From Antedon mediterranea (lineage: Eukaryota; Echinodermata; Crinoidea; Comatulida; Antedonidae), in the NCBI RefSeq assembly GCF_964355755.1, contig NC_092680.1, positions 13,119,001 to 13,183,000 of the forward strand: a stretch of DNA of 64,000 bases, given 5' to 3'. Shown here one piece after another: positions 1 through 9,361 of this stretch. Position numbers and translations under genes: made by a program. The notes below the pieces were generated by a model. The model made no database searches, was not told the origin of the DNA, and saw nothing but the letters and a program-made list of their open reading frames with translations. Within the stretch, counting starts at the first letter, position 1. Each line of letters starts with the position of its first letter.

Positions 1-192
1 CACAGACTTCGTTTACAATGGTTGACACGGTAGCCTTTCCCATACGGAAACTGAAACCTATAGTTTTATAGGAATCTCCGGTGGCCAAGAACCTGAAAAT
101 TAAACATAACAATAATGCTATAGATTAATCTCATAACAAAAACTTTTGTCAATGTGAAGCTTTACCAAAAAAGAAAAAAGGTCGGATCATAA

Positions 193-749
193 CTTAAAGA
201 TGTATTGTCCCTTTGTCAAATTCCAAAATAATAAAAATTAAAAGATTTCGAAAAAAAGTGAGTAATTTTGAACTATCATAATAGTTATTAACTTTCACAA
301 AAAATTAGTCGAAAAAAAAAAAATTTAACTGAAATACAGACGTTTTTTGGTTCAAATAATAACTTTGACTTCCAGTCAGAGTTTTCGATCAAAACATATC
401 TCATAATGCAATGCGCTTGTTTGGCTACTCTGTATGCATAATCATAAAACTTCCTCGCGATCTGTGTGAAAACACCTTCTTAACCGTGACAAGTTGTAAA
501 CAATCCTAATTAGCATCATGCATAATGTATACTCATGGTTTGAAATCTTTGTTTACTTTCGCTCGCGACTATTTTCCAGACGAAATGTAATAAAATTTAT
601 TTAGCTGTTAATTACGTAAAATTGTTGTATTTGGCTTGAATTTTCGACTTAAAGTGAATAACTTTAATATTACTTTGATATGGCCAATTAAAATTTAGTA
701 TATTTTGACCTTCATTTTTTTGTGTTTCAAGGGACAATACATCTTTAAC
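193..749. mobile_element. MITE family A, long form (copy 1)
   Basis: Terminal inverted repeats read TTAAAGATGTATTGTCCC on the left and GGGACAATACATCTTTAA on the right, about 557 bp apart. The interior matches the copy at 22743-23298 nearly base for base, including the shared stretch around CATAATCATAAAACTTCCTC. It lies in the intron of the Harbinger-like pseudogene. Every copy in this window keeps TTAA at both outer ends, which fits insertion into TTAA targets, although TTAA could also be part of the repeat itself. No transposase is encoded. Confidence 0.85.
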
Positions 750-1124
750 TCTAGTGTGATGCAGTTTTCCTGCTTTATTTGAGTATAAGGATCCAGATCC
801 AGACCTCTGTGTCAACAACAACAAAGACATTTTTCGTACACTAAATTTTTCTTTTATATTGCATTTCTTACATTCTTTTTGAATTAGGCCTATGTTATGC
901 TTTTTAATTTTATTAAACAGTTGTAAATAAATGTCAATTCAATATTTCATTTTCATCGCTTTTTAATATTAGCGACACAAGACGAGTCGAAACTTAATTG
1001 ACTCGGGTATAATTCTCAACTACGGTAATGACACTGTGACTGTGTTGCATGTCGTTGAACTTACTAAACTAGGCCTAGGCCTAGCTACCGTACACCATGT
1101 GAGTTTTTCCTAGTGTATATACTA

Positions 1125-1154
1125 CCAGGGAGTTGTTATTTTACAACTCCCTGA
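1125..1154. repeat. Short perfect hairpin
   Basis: The arms CAGGGAGTTGT and ACAACTCCCTG pair perfectly over 11 bp around a small AT loop. AGGCCTAG palindromes lie on both sides (around 1070 and 1165). It may be the remains of a miniature element. No further function is visible. Confidence 0.5.
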
Positions 1155-1513
1155 TACTACCTAGGCCTAGGTCTATAAAGTTTTTTTTTTTTTAAGGAAT
1201 TGAAATATACTTACCTCAAGCATACTGCCAGCCTTTGTTCGATAGAAATACTTGGTCTAAATTGGGTAGTTTCTTTTGCGATATCGTCTTTGATTAGTTC
1301 TAGGATTTCTTAAAAGCCTTGTGGGGATACTCGGAAATGAAATTTGTCTTCATAACAAATAAGTTCGGGAAAAAGCGTATGGAATTCACCATAAGTCTCT
1401 CTTGATTGATTTATGGGGTGAACCCATAAGTTTCGATCTCTTTTTTTCAGTTGACACCTTTTTTTATATAGCAGAAGTCATAACAAATAATCGTCGTCTT
1501 CTGAGTCCGTCAT

Positions 1514-2135
1514 GATTGTGAAACAAAAGGCGAACGTCACGCGCGTACGTCGCGAGTCTAGTCATAGAACGATAAAATCGTTAAAATCGTAGCGTAAACG
1601 CGACACGGCGTTAAAACTATTATCGTGTACAATAATATATAGTTATAGTTATCGTCGTAGTATAAACAGGCCTTAAATATGATTTTTGCATTTGGCCACT
1701 TTTAAATGAAATAGGTCCTCATTTGTAGTCAACCGCTCGTAAGTTCTTTTGGTGATGCACATTCGGATCAGATGTCAACGGCCTATTTTCTAACGCACAT
1801 TTTACCTATATCTTTCTTTTATGGCTCACGTTAGAAGATCACCGGTGTGTCTATTGTCGTATTTTAAATTGTATGTTGGCGGTTATTATGAGACAACGGT
1901 TTCAGACTTTGGCTGCTAGTCGTGTATTGTTATGGATTAACAAAACTGAATAGGCCTATGTACAAACATCACAGGACCAGAATAAATTATAACCTACCCT
2001 GTGATATTACTGAAAATAATTAATTAATTTGAAACGATAAAGATTATGAGAATGAGAAAAAACAAAGTAAGAGATGGGGTTGTCTATGTCAACTCCTCTC
2101 TTCAACATAACGTATTGAATGTTTTATACCTCCAG
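1514..2135. other. Upstream flank of sialyltransferase copy 1; no exon recognised
   Basis: This 0.6-kb stretch separates the start of the Harbinger-like frame from the first recognised exon of sialyltransferase copy 1. The membrane-anchor exon found only 186 bp upstream in copy 2 was searched for here and not recognised. A 30-codon frame beginning near 1820 ends quickly and resembles nothing. The region may hold the promoter or 5' UTR of the gene, or be intron. Confidence 0.4.
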
Positions 2136-3761
2136 CGTGACGTTCAAAGAGAGGGTTTACAAATTACTGAAAGACCATATTGATGTCATAAATGCGACCA
2201 AGTTAAGGTAATTTGAAACAATCATCAATATCTTGTATTGCATACTGTTTATTTTTTGATAATATTCCTGATTGCAACCTGTAGCTATAGTAATTTGCAA
2301 ATTCTATATTTTCTAGTGCAACATTGCAGAAATTTTCGCCAAACAACACTGTTCTATTTTATGACAAACCAGTTGATTATAACAATGAAACGAAAATAGT
2401 CTTGCCAAGAAAGAACCCCAGCCGAAAGAAAACGATCGGTTTCTACGAAACATGTGCAATTTTGGGAAACGCTGGGATACTAACAGATAGCCATTGTGGA
2501 AAAGAAATTGATGCTCATGACTTCGTATTGAGATCCAATTTGGCGCCGACTGTAGGTTATACGAATGACGTCGGAAATAAAACTAATCTGACTACAATAA
2601 ATGGTGCAACGTGCGGTTACATAGCCAAGTGTTTAAAACGTGACAAACTGGGATGTAGAGATAAAGTTTACAAACTAATGAAATCTTTTGATGGTACTTT
2701 TGTGTGGTTTTCCAAATATGGTGTGGTACCATCTTCCAACTATGTTGCCTTCACACAGGCAATTATGGACTACAAATTGAAAACTGAAGTTACGTATCCA
2801 GGATTTGGTATGCCAAAACGCGTATCAAGGTATGTTTTGTTTTTTGATAATGCTAATAAGTTAAGTTAATTATAGTATAATTGTGTGTTTCTTTGTGATT
2901 ATTAGGTTGAGGTTATTTTAAAAAGCCGTGCTTCGTTATGATGAGCCATTCTGTTTTTGTAAACATTATTACAAGTAATCCATGTTTTTCAATTGAATTT
3001 ATTTCCACAAAACTGTAGTCTTTCTGAACATTTTATTAGGATTTATGTTTTTCTAAGGGGTTTTGCTACTTAATGATAGTTGTGCTTCTTTCTGAGGAGT
3101 TGAGCTTTCTTTCTGAGGAGTTGAGCTTTCTTTCTGAGGAGTTGAGCTTTCTTTCTGAGGAGTTGAGCTTTCTTTCTGAGGAGTTGAGCTTTCTTCTGAG
3201 GAGTGTTGCTTCTTTCTGAGGAGTTTTGTTTCTTTCTGAGCATTTTTGTTACTTTCTGAGAAGTTGTGCTTCTTTCTGAGGAGTTGTTTCTTTCTGATAT
3301 TTTCTTACTGATCTTTGCTTTTTGTTTGCTCAATATCAATATACAAGTTTAAATAAAAAAGCCTAACACACACAAAAAAAACTCTTCTCAGGATCTCCAT
3401 CATTTTGTTTTATAAGTGATAATTTTTTCAAGACCAATAAAAGTGTTCTGTATTCTATATCTCACTAACTTAACGTTAATTTTTATCGGTATTTTTCAGA
3501 TATTGGAAAGTTAATAGTCCATCAAGCGGTCTTGTCTTGTACACAATAGCGAGTACTTTCTGTAGAAAAATTTCGATGTATGGTTTCTATCCATTCTATA
3601 CAAAAGACGATGGTACTCCTGTATTTCATCATTACTACGATAACAAAACAACATTGAATTATACACAAAATCGGCACAATATGCCTAATGAATTTAAGTT
3701 GTTTTTAGAACTCAATCGGACTGGTCATTTAAGATTAGTAACAGATCATTGTATCCAATAA
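2136..3761 (+). CDS. Alpha-2,8-sialyltransferase-like (ST8Sia family), copy 1, N-terminus not seen
   Basis: Family role: type II Golgi enzymes that transfer sialic acid from CMP-sialic acid to sialylated glycans. Exons 2136-2207, 2317-2829 and 3500-3761 have AG/GT borders and join in phase (AG|T, AG|A) to give about 281 residues plus TAA. Motifs in order: sialyl motif L begins at CAILGNAGILTDSHCGKEID and continues to the NKTNLTT glycosylation site; motif S is SSGLVLYTIAST to MYGFYPF; motif III is HHYYDN; motif VS is HNMPNEF, which contains the conserved HxMPxEF of ST8Sia enzymes. All key positions are present, so the catalytic domain looks intact. Missing here is the exon for the membrane anchor, so the gene either begins outside the recognised sequence or is incomplete. 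Intron 3 carries a 21-bp minisatellite. ATTAAA near 3832 is a possible polyadenylation signal. The exact linkage made cannot be decided from motifs. Confidence 0.9.
3075..3300. repeat. 21-bp minisatellite in last intron of sialyltransferase copy 1
   Basis: Units of the form TTGAGCTTTCTTTCTGAGGAG repeat head to tail about five times (3105-3200), flanked by more diverged units. The same motif occurs in the equivalent intron of copy 2 (about 17995-18185) but is not expanded into a clean array there. Its minus-strand translation is an artefactual AQLLRKK repeat, not a gene. Confidence 0.85.
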
Positions 3762-3944
3762 TTTTACCTTCATGATTGGGTATAAATAATGTTTTATATT
3801 TATGGGAATATTGATTGCATTATTTCAATGATTAAATTTTATATTAATCATGGGACTTATTTTAATGTACATTTTATATATTTATTTAAAAACGTTTGAA
3901 GAATGGTAGGTAAGATAACAATTAACTTAAATCAAGAGCAATAC

Positions 3945-4005
3945 TTGGAGAGAAATAGAGGGCGTGATTACTTTTGCAACGTCAACAATGATGGTTTTGC
4001 TGGAT
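3945..4005. repeat. Segment shared with 19755-19850 downstream of sialyltransferase copy 2
   Basis: The block around GAGAAATAGAGGGCGT and TTTTGCAACGTCAACAATGA is nearly identical in both places. In copy 1 it lies about 190 bp after the stop codon; in copy 2 it lies about 1.1 kb after. This suggests the gene duplication extended into the 3' flank and that copy 2 later gained about 1 kb (roughly 18780-19750). Confidence 0.65.
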
Positions 4006-4034
4006 AAAGACAGGTACATTCATAATTGTTATTA

Positions 4035-4071
4035 CTAGATGGTACGCTCGCTTCGCTCGCGTACCATCTAG
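4035..4071. repeat. Perfect hairpin, 13-bp arms
   Basis: CTAGATGGTACGC at the left and GCGTACCATCTAG at the right pair perfectly around an 11-base loop. It sits where similarity to the flank of sialyltransferase copy 2 stops, so it may mark the end of the duplicated segment or a small inserted element. Confidence 0.55.
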
Positions 4072-4197
4072 ATCGTGCCCACAGATGGTTCTCGAATACA
4101 CAGTAATTTCAGGGTAACAAATCTGGCGATTTCAAATGCACGTACCGCAGGACTATAATACATTGTCGTTTACAGAAACGAATAAGTAGACACAATG

Positions 4198-4832
4198 GTA
4201 GTCAACCAAATAGTCCAGTCCCTAAGGGGAGAAAAAGGGGTGGGATGTTACCAGACTGGATACAAATTTTTCAATATAGCAGTTTGGTAGAGTATAGTGT
4301 GGAGATGCCAAAACAAAGTTACTGGAAATCTGATTTGACCTCTGTGACCTCTGACCTCAATTTGTATATTTTTCTATTATATAACTAAAAATCGCCATAT
4401 CTTGACAACGCATGGACATTTTACATTAATTTTTTGTCAAAATGCTTGGAAGATATATATTTATATTCGCTATAATGAAAAAAAATATTAAAAAATGGCC
4501 GCAAAGGCTTTATTTTTCAGTTTGACCTTTGACCTTGATTGCTTAATATCTCAATAACACGCAATCTCAGAGATTTGAGAATGGGCTCAAAATGTTAAGA
4601 AAATAAATCTAATATTTAGTCTAATAGAAACTTTTTTCAAAAAATTACCATAAATTAAGCTTTTTTGACCCTTGACCTCTAATGTTTGAATATGTCGATA
4701 TCTCGGTAACTATTTGTCCTAAAAAGTTCAGTTTGATGTCAAATTGTTCAAAATATACACATTTATACTTGCTCTAACAAAATATTTTGTCAGTATTCCT
4801 TTGGAAATGTCAATTTGAGCTATGACACATCG
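4198..4832 (+). mobile_element. Foldback element 1, left arm
   Basis: This arm is the decayed inverse of 6652-7263. Matching blocks in order include CAGTCCCTAAGGGGA (right arm CGGTCCCTAAGGGGA on the opposite strand), AAAACAAAGTTACTGGAAAT, TGACCTCTGTGACCTCTGAC and AAAAGTTCAGTTTG. The arm consists of degenerate subrepeats, each with a TGACC(T/C)TTGACC-type motif (4338-4360, 4522-4535, 4666-4678) followed by TATCTC and then CAAATTGTT. The same design makes up foldback element 2 in the SLC35B3 gene. No coding sequence is visible in the arm. Confidence 0.8.
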
Positions 4833-4928
4833 TTTTGCATATATTTAGCAATTAATAATCTATAAAAAAAAAGAGGGGAGGGGGTTGGGGTGGATGGAGA
4901 GACATTTTTTACATGTTACACAAATGTT

Positions 4929-5063
4929 AAACTCTGTCTACACTATAAAACTTTATGCGACAAAAAAGTGTGATGTGCCCATATATGGACACGATGACAT
5001 GATATCACTACCATATTTGGACACATCACACCTTTTTTGTTAAACTAGTTTATAGTGTAGACA
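4929..5063. mobile_element. MITE family B (copy 1), inserted inside foldback element 1
   Basis: The ends pair as ACTCTGTCTACACTATAAA and TTTATAGTGTAGACA. The centre carries TGTGATGTGCCCATATATGG and CCATATTTGGACACATCACA, itself a second inverted repeat. Copies with the same layout lie at 35741, 41475, 52274 and 55636. Confidence 0.8.
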
Positions 5064-5086
5064 AATATGTAAAAAATATGTGTCTC

Positions 5087-5150
5087 TCCATCACCCCAAC
5101 CACCTCTCCATCACCCCAACCACCTCTCCATCACCCCAACCACCTCCCCC
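5087..5150. repeat. 20-bp tandem repeat, three copies
   Basis: The C-rich unit CTCCATCACCCCAACCAC(CT) is repeated three times in a row. The complementary G-rich motif (GGGTTGGGGTGGATGGAGAG) occurs at about 4880-4902, on the other side of the MITE family B copy, so the MITE is framed by an inverted pair. A frame through the repeat is open but is not a gene. Confidence 0.75.
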
Positions 5151-5279
5151 TCTCTCGCATTTCCAATGCTACTGCATGCATCTATACACATCAAAATGGC
5201 CGGAATTGTACTGGAAAGTTTTTAGCTACATTTGAAAATAAGTCCCAGAGGATGGGTGTATTGTAATGTTATCAACATT

Positions 5280-5600
5280 ATGGCAATTGTTTGTAATGGG
5301 AAAGTTTCAAAACTACATTTGAAATATTTGCTAATAATATCACATGCTATTATAGATATACTTATTTTCCCCTGACAAAGTAATTTTGACAAATATTTTT
5401 GTTGAATATGCAATTTTAATGTCACACATAATAGTTATTTACTATTTCACCAACAATTGGATTGAAAAAAAATTATATAGTGCATACCCAAAAAAACTGT
5501 AATTCAAAGCAAAAAATAGGCTGGAAGTCAATGTGGTTTTGGTTAAATTAACTGTTTATTTTGTCTTTAAAGTGATATTTACTCTATTTTTTAGATTAGC
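5280..5600. mobile_element. MITE family A interior fragment
   Basis: The stretch shares the order AATTTTAATGTCACACATAATAG, AATTGGATTGAAAAAAA, TGTAATTCAAAGCAAAAA, and GTTAAATTAACTGTTTATTT with the short family A copies at 34431, 39137 and 54498. The terminal repeats were not recognised, so this is a truncated copy inside the core of foldback element 1. Confidence 0.55.
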
Positions 5601-5639
5601 CCTTTGATTAAACACCTCTTCAAATGCAGTGAAGATCTT

Positions 5640-6130
5640 AAGTGTCGCCTTGTCTTACTAATCTTCCTTAACTACTCTTTTAACGATCGTAATCAATATT
5701 TGTTGAGGTATAATTATTCCCTCTAATAATGGTAATGCCTGTTTTATTGAGTCAAATGCTTTCTGATAATCTCTAAATCAAAGATTTGGTGATATTCATT
5801 TCCTTTTTATTTTAGTTGATTAACAAACTGTATAAGATGGTCCTACTGTATGAAGCCATATATATTAGTTTATGTACTTCTAGTCGGTCTCTGATTTTGT
5901 TTTTTGATTATTTGTGTACATGTGATAATGTTCGTTTGGTCGGTAATGGTTGATGTCAGTTTTGTGGTTAAAAGTACATCATTGCTTAATCTCTTCATTT
6001 CTTCTGGTTTCAAAGATGTTGTTGTATAGTGTTATGAGCTGGATGTGTTATTGCCTCATCAAGCTTCATCATCAGTGTTGGAGCTTTGTTTTCTTGCATT
6101 TGCCTTAAAGCCTCTTTCATTTTCTCTACA
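5640..6130 (-). pseudogene. Decayed reverse transcriptase, RTE-like non-LTR element
   Basis: Translating the minus strand gives broken blocks in the order expected of an RTE-type reverse transcriptase: a PLPTKRT segment (usually PLPKKGN), NQRPTRS, then DHLIQFVNQL, KGNEYH and finally DYQKAFDSI, which corresponds to the IDYEKAFDS motif with the first catalytic aspartate region. Stops and small shifts separate the blocks, so it is a fossil. It occupies the core between the arms of foldback element 1. The YxDD block was not found. The family call rests on these short motifs only. Confidence 0.5.
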
Positions 6131-6651
6131 AGAATAGATGGTAATTTGTTTGACTGCTCACTGGTTCGTTTTCCTTTTATATTCCACTACAGTATGTTCT
6201 TGAAAAGAAATCAGCTTTGTAATTAATTTGTCTTTGATCCTTTTCAGATTTCTAATATTTCAAACATATGTTTTTATTTTTCACTCTTTTCTTCGCTTTT
6301 TCCTCACTGTTTTCAACATTTCATTTGTTCAGCATACTTCAAGCAATGAATTGATAATTAGGTTATGTGTTTTATGAGTATCAAATCGCATTGGTTAATT
6401 CTTCTTTTCTCTTTATTTAAAAAAAAAAATGTTATTCAACTTTAAGTTTATCTAATTTTATGTTGATATTAAGTGTTGCTCTTACGGTGTAGGCCTACCA
6501 TGCAATGGAATTATATATTGAAATTAAATTAAACATTAAGTTTTAAGAAAATTGTAAAAGGTAAACTAAATAGGATATTGAATGTAGTCTGGTCCATTAA
6601 ATCTATATTTTAGGTATATTATTATAAGTATGACACATGCACGCTTAACAG

Positions 6652-7263
6652 TATATTCTGATCATAACTCAAACTGGCATTTCCAGTTAAAATATGATAA
6701 CATCTTCTATTAGAGCTAATATAAATGTTTACATTCTGAACAATTTGACACCAAACTGAACTTTTTATGAAATTTGGTTACAGAGATACAGACATATTTA
6801 AACATTAAAGGTCAAAGGTCAGTAAATGACATTTCCTGTGAATTAGGAAGAACATGTTTAATTAGAGTATATGTAAATATGTATGCTCTTAACAATTTGA
6901 AACAAATTTCAAGAAATTTTGACCAGTAGTTATTGAGATATAGTAAGCCGAGGTCAAAGGTCAAAACGTTGAGAAATTACATTTCCGGTCGTTTTTAAAA
7001 AAAAAGTTCTATTAGAGCGAATATAAATATGTACCCTCTGATCTATTTGACACCAATATCATTTCAATTGTCAAACCCGTTGCGGAGATATGGCTGTTTA
7101 AGATAGAAATATAAAAATTGAGGTCAGAGGTCACAGAGGTCAAATCAGATTTCCAGTAACTTTGTTTTGGTATCTCCATATCATGTTCTATTAACATGCA
7201 AAAGGGCACACTTGTATCCACTATGGTAACCTCATTTCCCCTTAGGGACCGGACTAAAAATTA
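6652..7263 (-). mobile_element. Foldback element 1, right arm (DR1-like motifs)
   Basis: Inverse partner of 4198-4832. It contains two perfect AGGTCAAAGGTCA sequences (6809-6821 and 6951-6963) and AGGTCAGAGGTCA at 7121-7133. A direct repeat of AGGTCA spaced by one base is the published binding site of HNF4, RXR and PPAR-type nuclear receptors. Whether any are bound here is not shown by the sequence. Confidence 0.8.
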
Positions 7264-8633
7264 GCACCCTGGGAATTACTTCCGAAAGAGAAACTTACCA
7301 CAAAATGAGTCCAAATTGTTTATTCATTTAAAGAAACCCAATTAGGGTTGAGGGATGGGAAAGAGGATAGGTACAAAGAGGAACAATTTTTAAATATATT
7401 CTTTATCCACGTCAGTAACGAAATATTGTTTTCATTTTTTATAGGCCTATAAATAATATACCACTAACGGTGACTAAATATAGTAAAACATTTGCGATTT
7501 AATACTTTGTTAAAACTGTCACTGTCATAGTCGATTGAAATAGTAAAGTACATGTAACGATACACCACTACGACGTTTATATTTTTTGTAATTATTAATT
7601 AATGCAAACGTTGAGAAGCAACTGTCAGTAATAAAGTTTATTTGTATATTACGTGTTTATATATCTAACACTAACAGTAGAGCCTACCCATAATCACAGT
7701 AATAAAGTTTATTTGTAAATAGTTTTTTACATCTAACAGTATTCACAGTAAGAAATGTTTGTATATATTTTTTTACATCTAACAGTATTCACAGTAAGAA
7801 ATGTTCGATTCAAATGACGACCAAAAATGGTAGGTATTTGCTGTACTGTATTGTCAAAGTATTGCAAGTTTATTCTCCAAGGGCTCATAAATTTACCTAC
7901 TTGTGTTAAACCAAACTGGCAGACTGAGAGATTGGAATGTTCCATTCATCGCAAATCAATACATTTGTAAAAACGTAAATTAAATCTATCAAAATAGTAT
8001 TTTTTAAAGAAAATCGGCCTGTCTTCAACATTATGATGCTGTACTCGAGCAGTTCAACCGGTTTTCAGCTATTAAAAACAATTATCGTAGGAGGAGATAG
8101 GGAAATGCGAAGCGTCCTCGTATTATTGTGTGCGGGTATTTTTCAAGTTGGACATCCATTAGACAGTGTATACCACGATCGGAAAACACCCCTATTTGGG
8201 GCAAATCGTTGAACCTAAATTCGTTTTAATCGTCAATAACTAATTATCTAACTCAATTTAATTAGTAAACAGGGTTACATCAGGTGGTTAAAATCAGTAC
8301 CGAAAGTACGAACCAACTTTATATACCATCGAGTAAAAATTCTAGAAGTAAGGCGCGATTTACCGAATTTTGCCCTTACGTAAATTTATATATAGATTAC
8401 CATTACAATGATATTAGGCATATATACTGTAATTTGTTAGGGGCGCTAATGTAGTTTTGTAACCACTCCTTTAAATTACTCAAAACTTCAATACTACATC
8501 CAACATACTCACAACATCCTACAAGCATGAAATGGTTTAAAAAAAACTAAATATTTGTTATGACTATTTGTAATCAATTAATAATTGAGCACCCTTCAGA
8601 AATCCATAGATATAGTGTAGAGTGTAAACTATC
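7264..8633. other. Intergenic, no gene recognised
   Basis: AT-rich DNA. The only structure noticed is a short direct repeat between about 7625 and 7800 built on CAGTAATAAAGTTTATTTGTA and ACATCTAACAGTATTCACAG. Open frames here are short and unlike any family I know. Confidence 0.5.
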
Positions 8634-8893
8634 CCCATTGACAAAAGTGCTTATTAAAAGCCTCATAGGACATAGAGCGAACAGTTGCACTCTATGAGGG
8701 CGTGGTTACTAATGTTTAAACTAAATAATAACGAATGGTTGTGGTGGTACTGTTTTCATAGATGGATTGTAAACATTGTCAACCAATTGACAGTGTGCAT
8801 TTGGACTACATTAAATACCAACATTAGAGGTCCCAAATTTGTGGGATTGTTACACAATACTATTTTCTTTTAATAAGCACTTTTGTCAATGGG
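8634..8893. mobile_element. MITE family C with perfect 26-bp inverted ends
   Basis: The left end CCCATTGACAAAAGTGCTTA (continuing TTAAAA, 8634-8659) is matched exactly by its reverse complement at 8868-8893. The interior, about 208 bp, carries a 62-codon frame that looks accidental. Perfect ends suggest a recent insertion. No second copy was noticed in this window. Confidence 0.85.
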
Positions 8894-9269
8894 CATAGGT
8901 TAATTTAACCAGTAAAATTCATATTCTTTTGTAAATAGAGAGGAAAAAATGTTGTCAGATGAATTATTATATAACGTGTATGGTGTTTTTATTCGACTTC
9001 ATATTTTCCTCTTCGCGTTTATCCACCAGTATCCACCAAAGAACTAATTACTGTCGTGTACTTTATTATGTTTTAGGGATCCATAATCATGATAATAGGT
9101 TATCTAACTACCGGTTTTTACATACACATGACTCATGCCAAATTATCAATTGTCAGTTGAAGTCAGTGGCTATTAGTGCTCACTGGCTAAATCCAGGGGC
9201 CTCGGAGCTTATGGGGGCCATGAGCAGTACACAGGGGAAAAATAGGCATTATTATTAGCAGAAAAAGCT

Positions 9270-9361
9270 AAAAACGCCCGAGACCCCCAGCGTTGGAACT
9301 TGGAGGGCCACTTATGCGTGTTAAACAGACTTGAACCACTACACTACGAAACCTCTTACAC
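9270..9361 (-). pseudogene. tRNA-Val-like remnant, left flank of the LINE
   Basis: On the minus strand the sequence contains GTTTCGTAGTGTAGTGGTT, then CAAGTCTGTTTAACACGCA, matching the D and anticodon regions of the better copies at 12434 and 12726. The T arm is badly decayed. It is cut at its 5' side by the LINE inserted at 9362. Confidence 0.6.

Larger units (their letters stand above)
1..1513 (-). pseudogene. PIF/Harbinger (HARBI1-like) transposase N-terminal half, decayed, runs off left edge
   Basis: Seen: a minus-strand frame starts at an ATG (1513-1511) with an acidic MTDSEDDDYLL start, then reads NLWVHPINQSRETYGEFHTL, ISIEQRLAVCLR, and across an intron FLATGDSYKTIGFSFRMGKA and TVSTIVNEVC. 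This is the order found in PIF/Harbinger nucleases and their host derivative HARBI1 (WVHP..., ERLAV.LRFLATGDS, ...STV..IV.EVC). Two exons can be placed: 1513-1215, ending at a GTAAGT donor, and 92-1, beginning after a TTTTCAG acceptor. They join in frame through an AGG arginine codon. Oddities: two in-frame stops in exon 1, TGA at 1480-1478 and a TAA about 170 nt further on at the FRVSPQGF position, so it is probably dead. The DDE catalytic part lies beyond the edge. The intron contains a MITE (193-749). Family assignment is fairly sure; autonomous transposon versus domesticated gene cannot be told. Confidence 0.72.

Noticed and set aside
3070-3339. Minus-strand frame with AQLLRKK repeats
   Set aside because: It is the translation of the 21-bp minisatellite inside a sialyltransferase intron.
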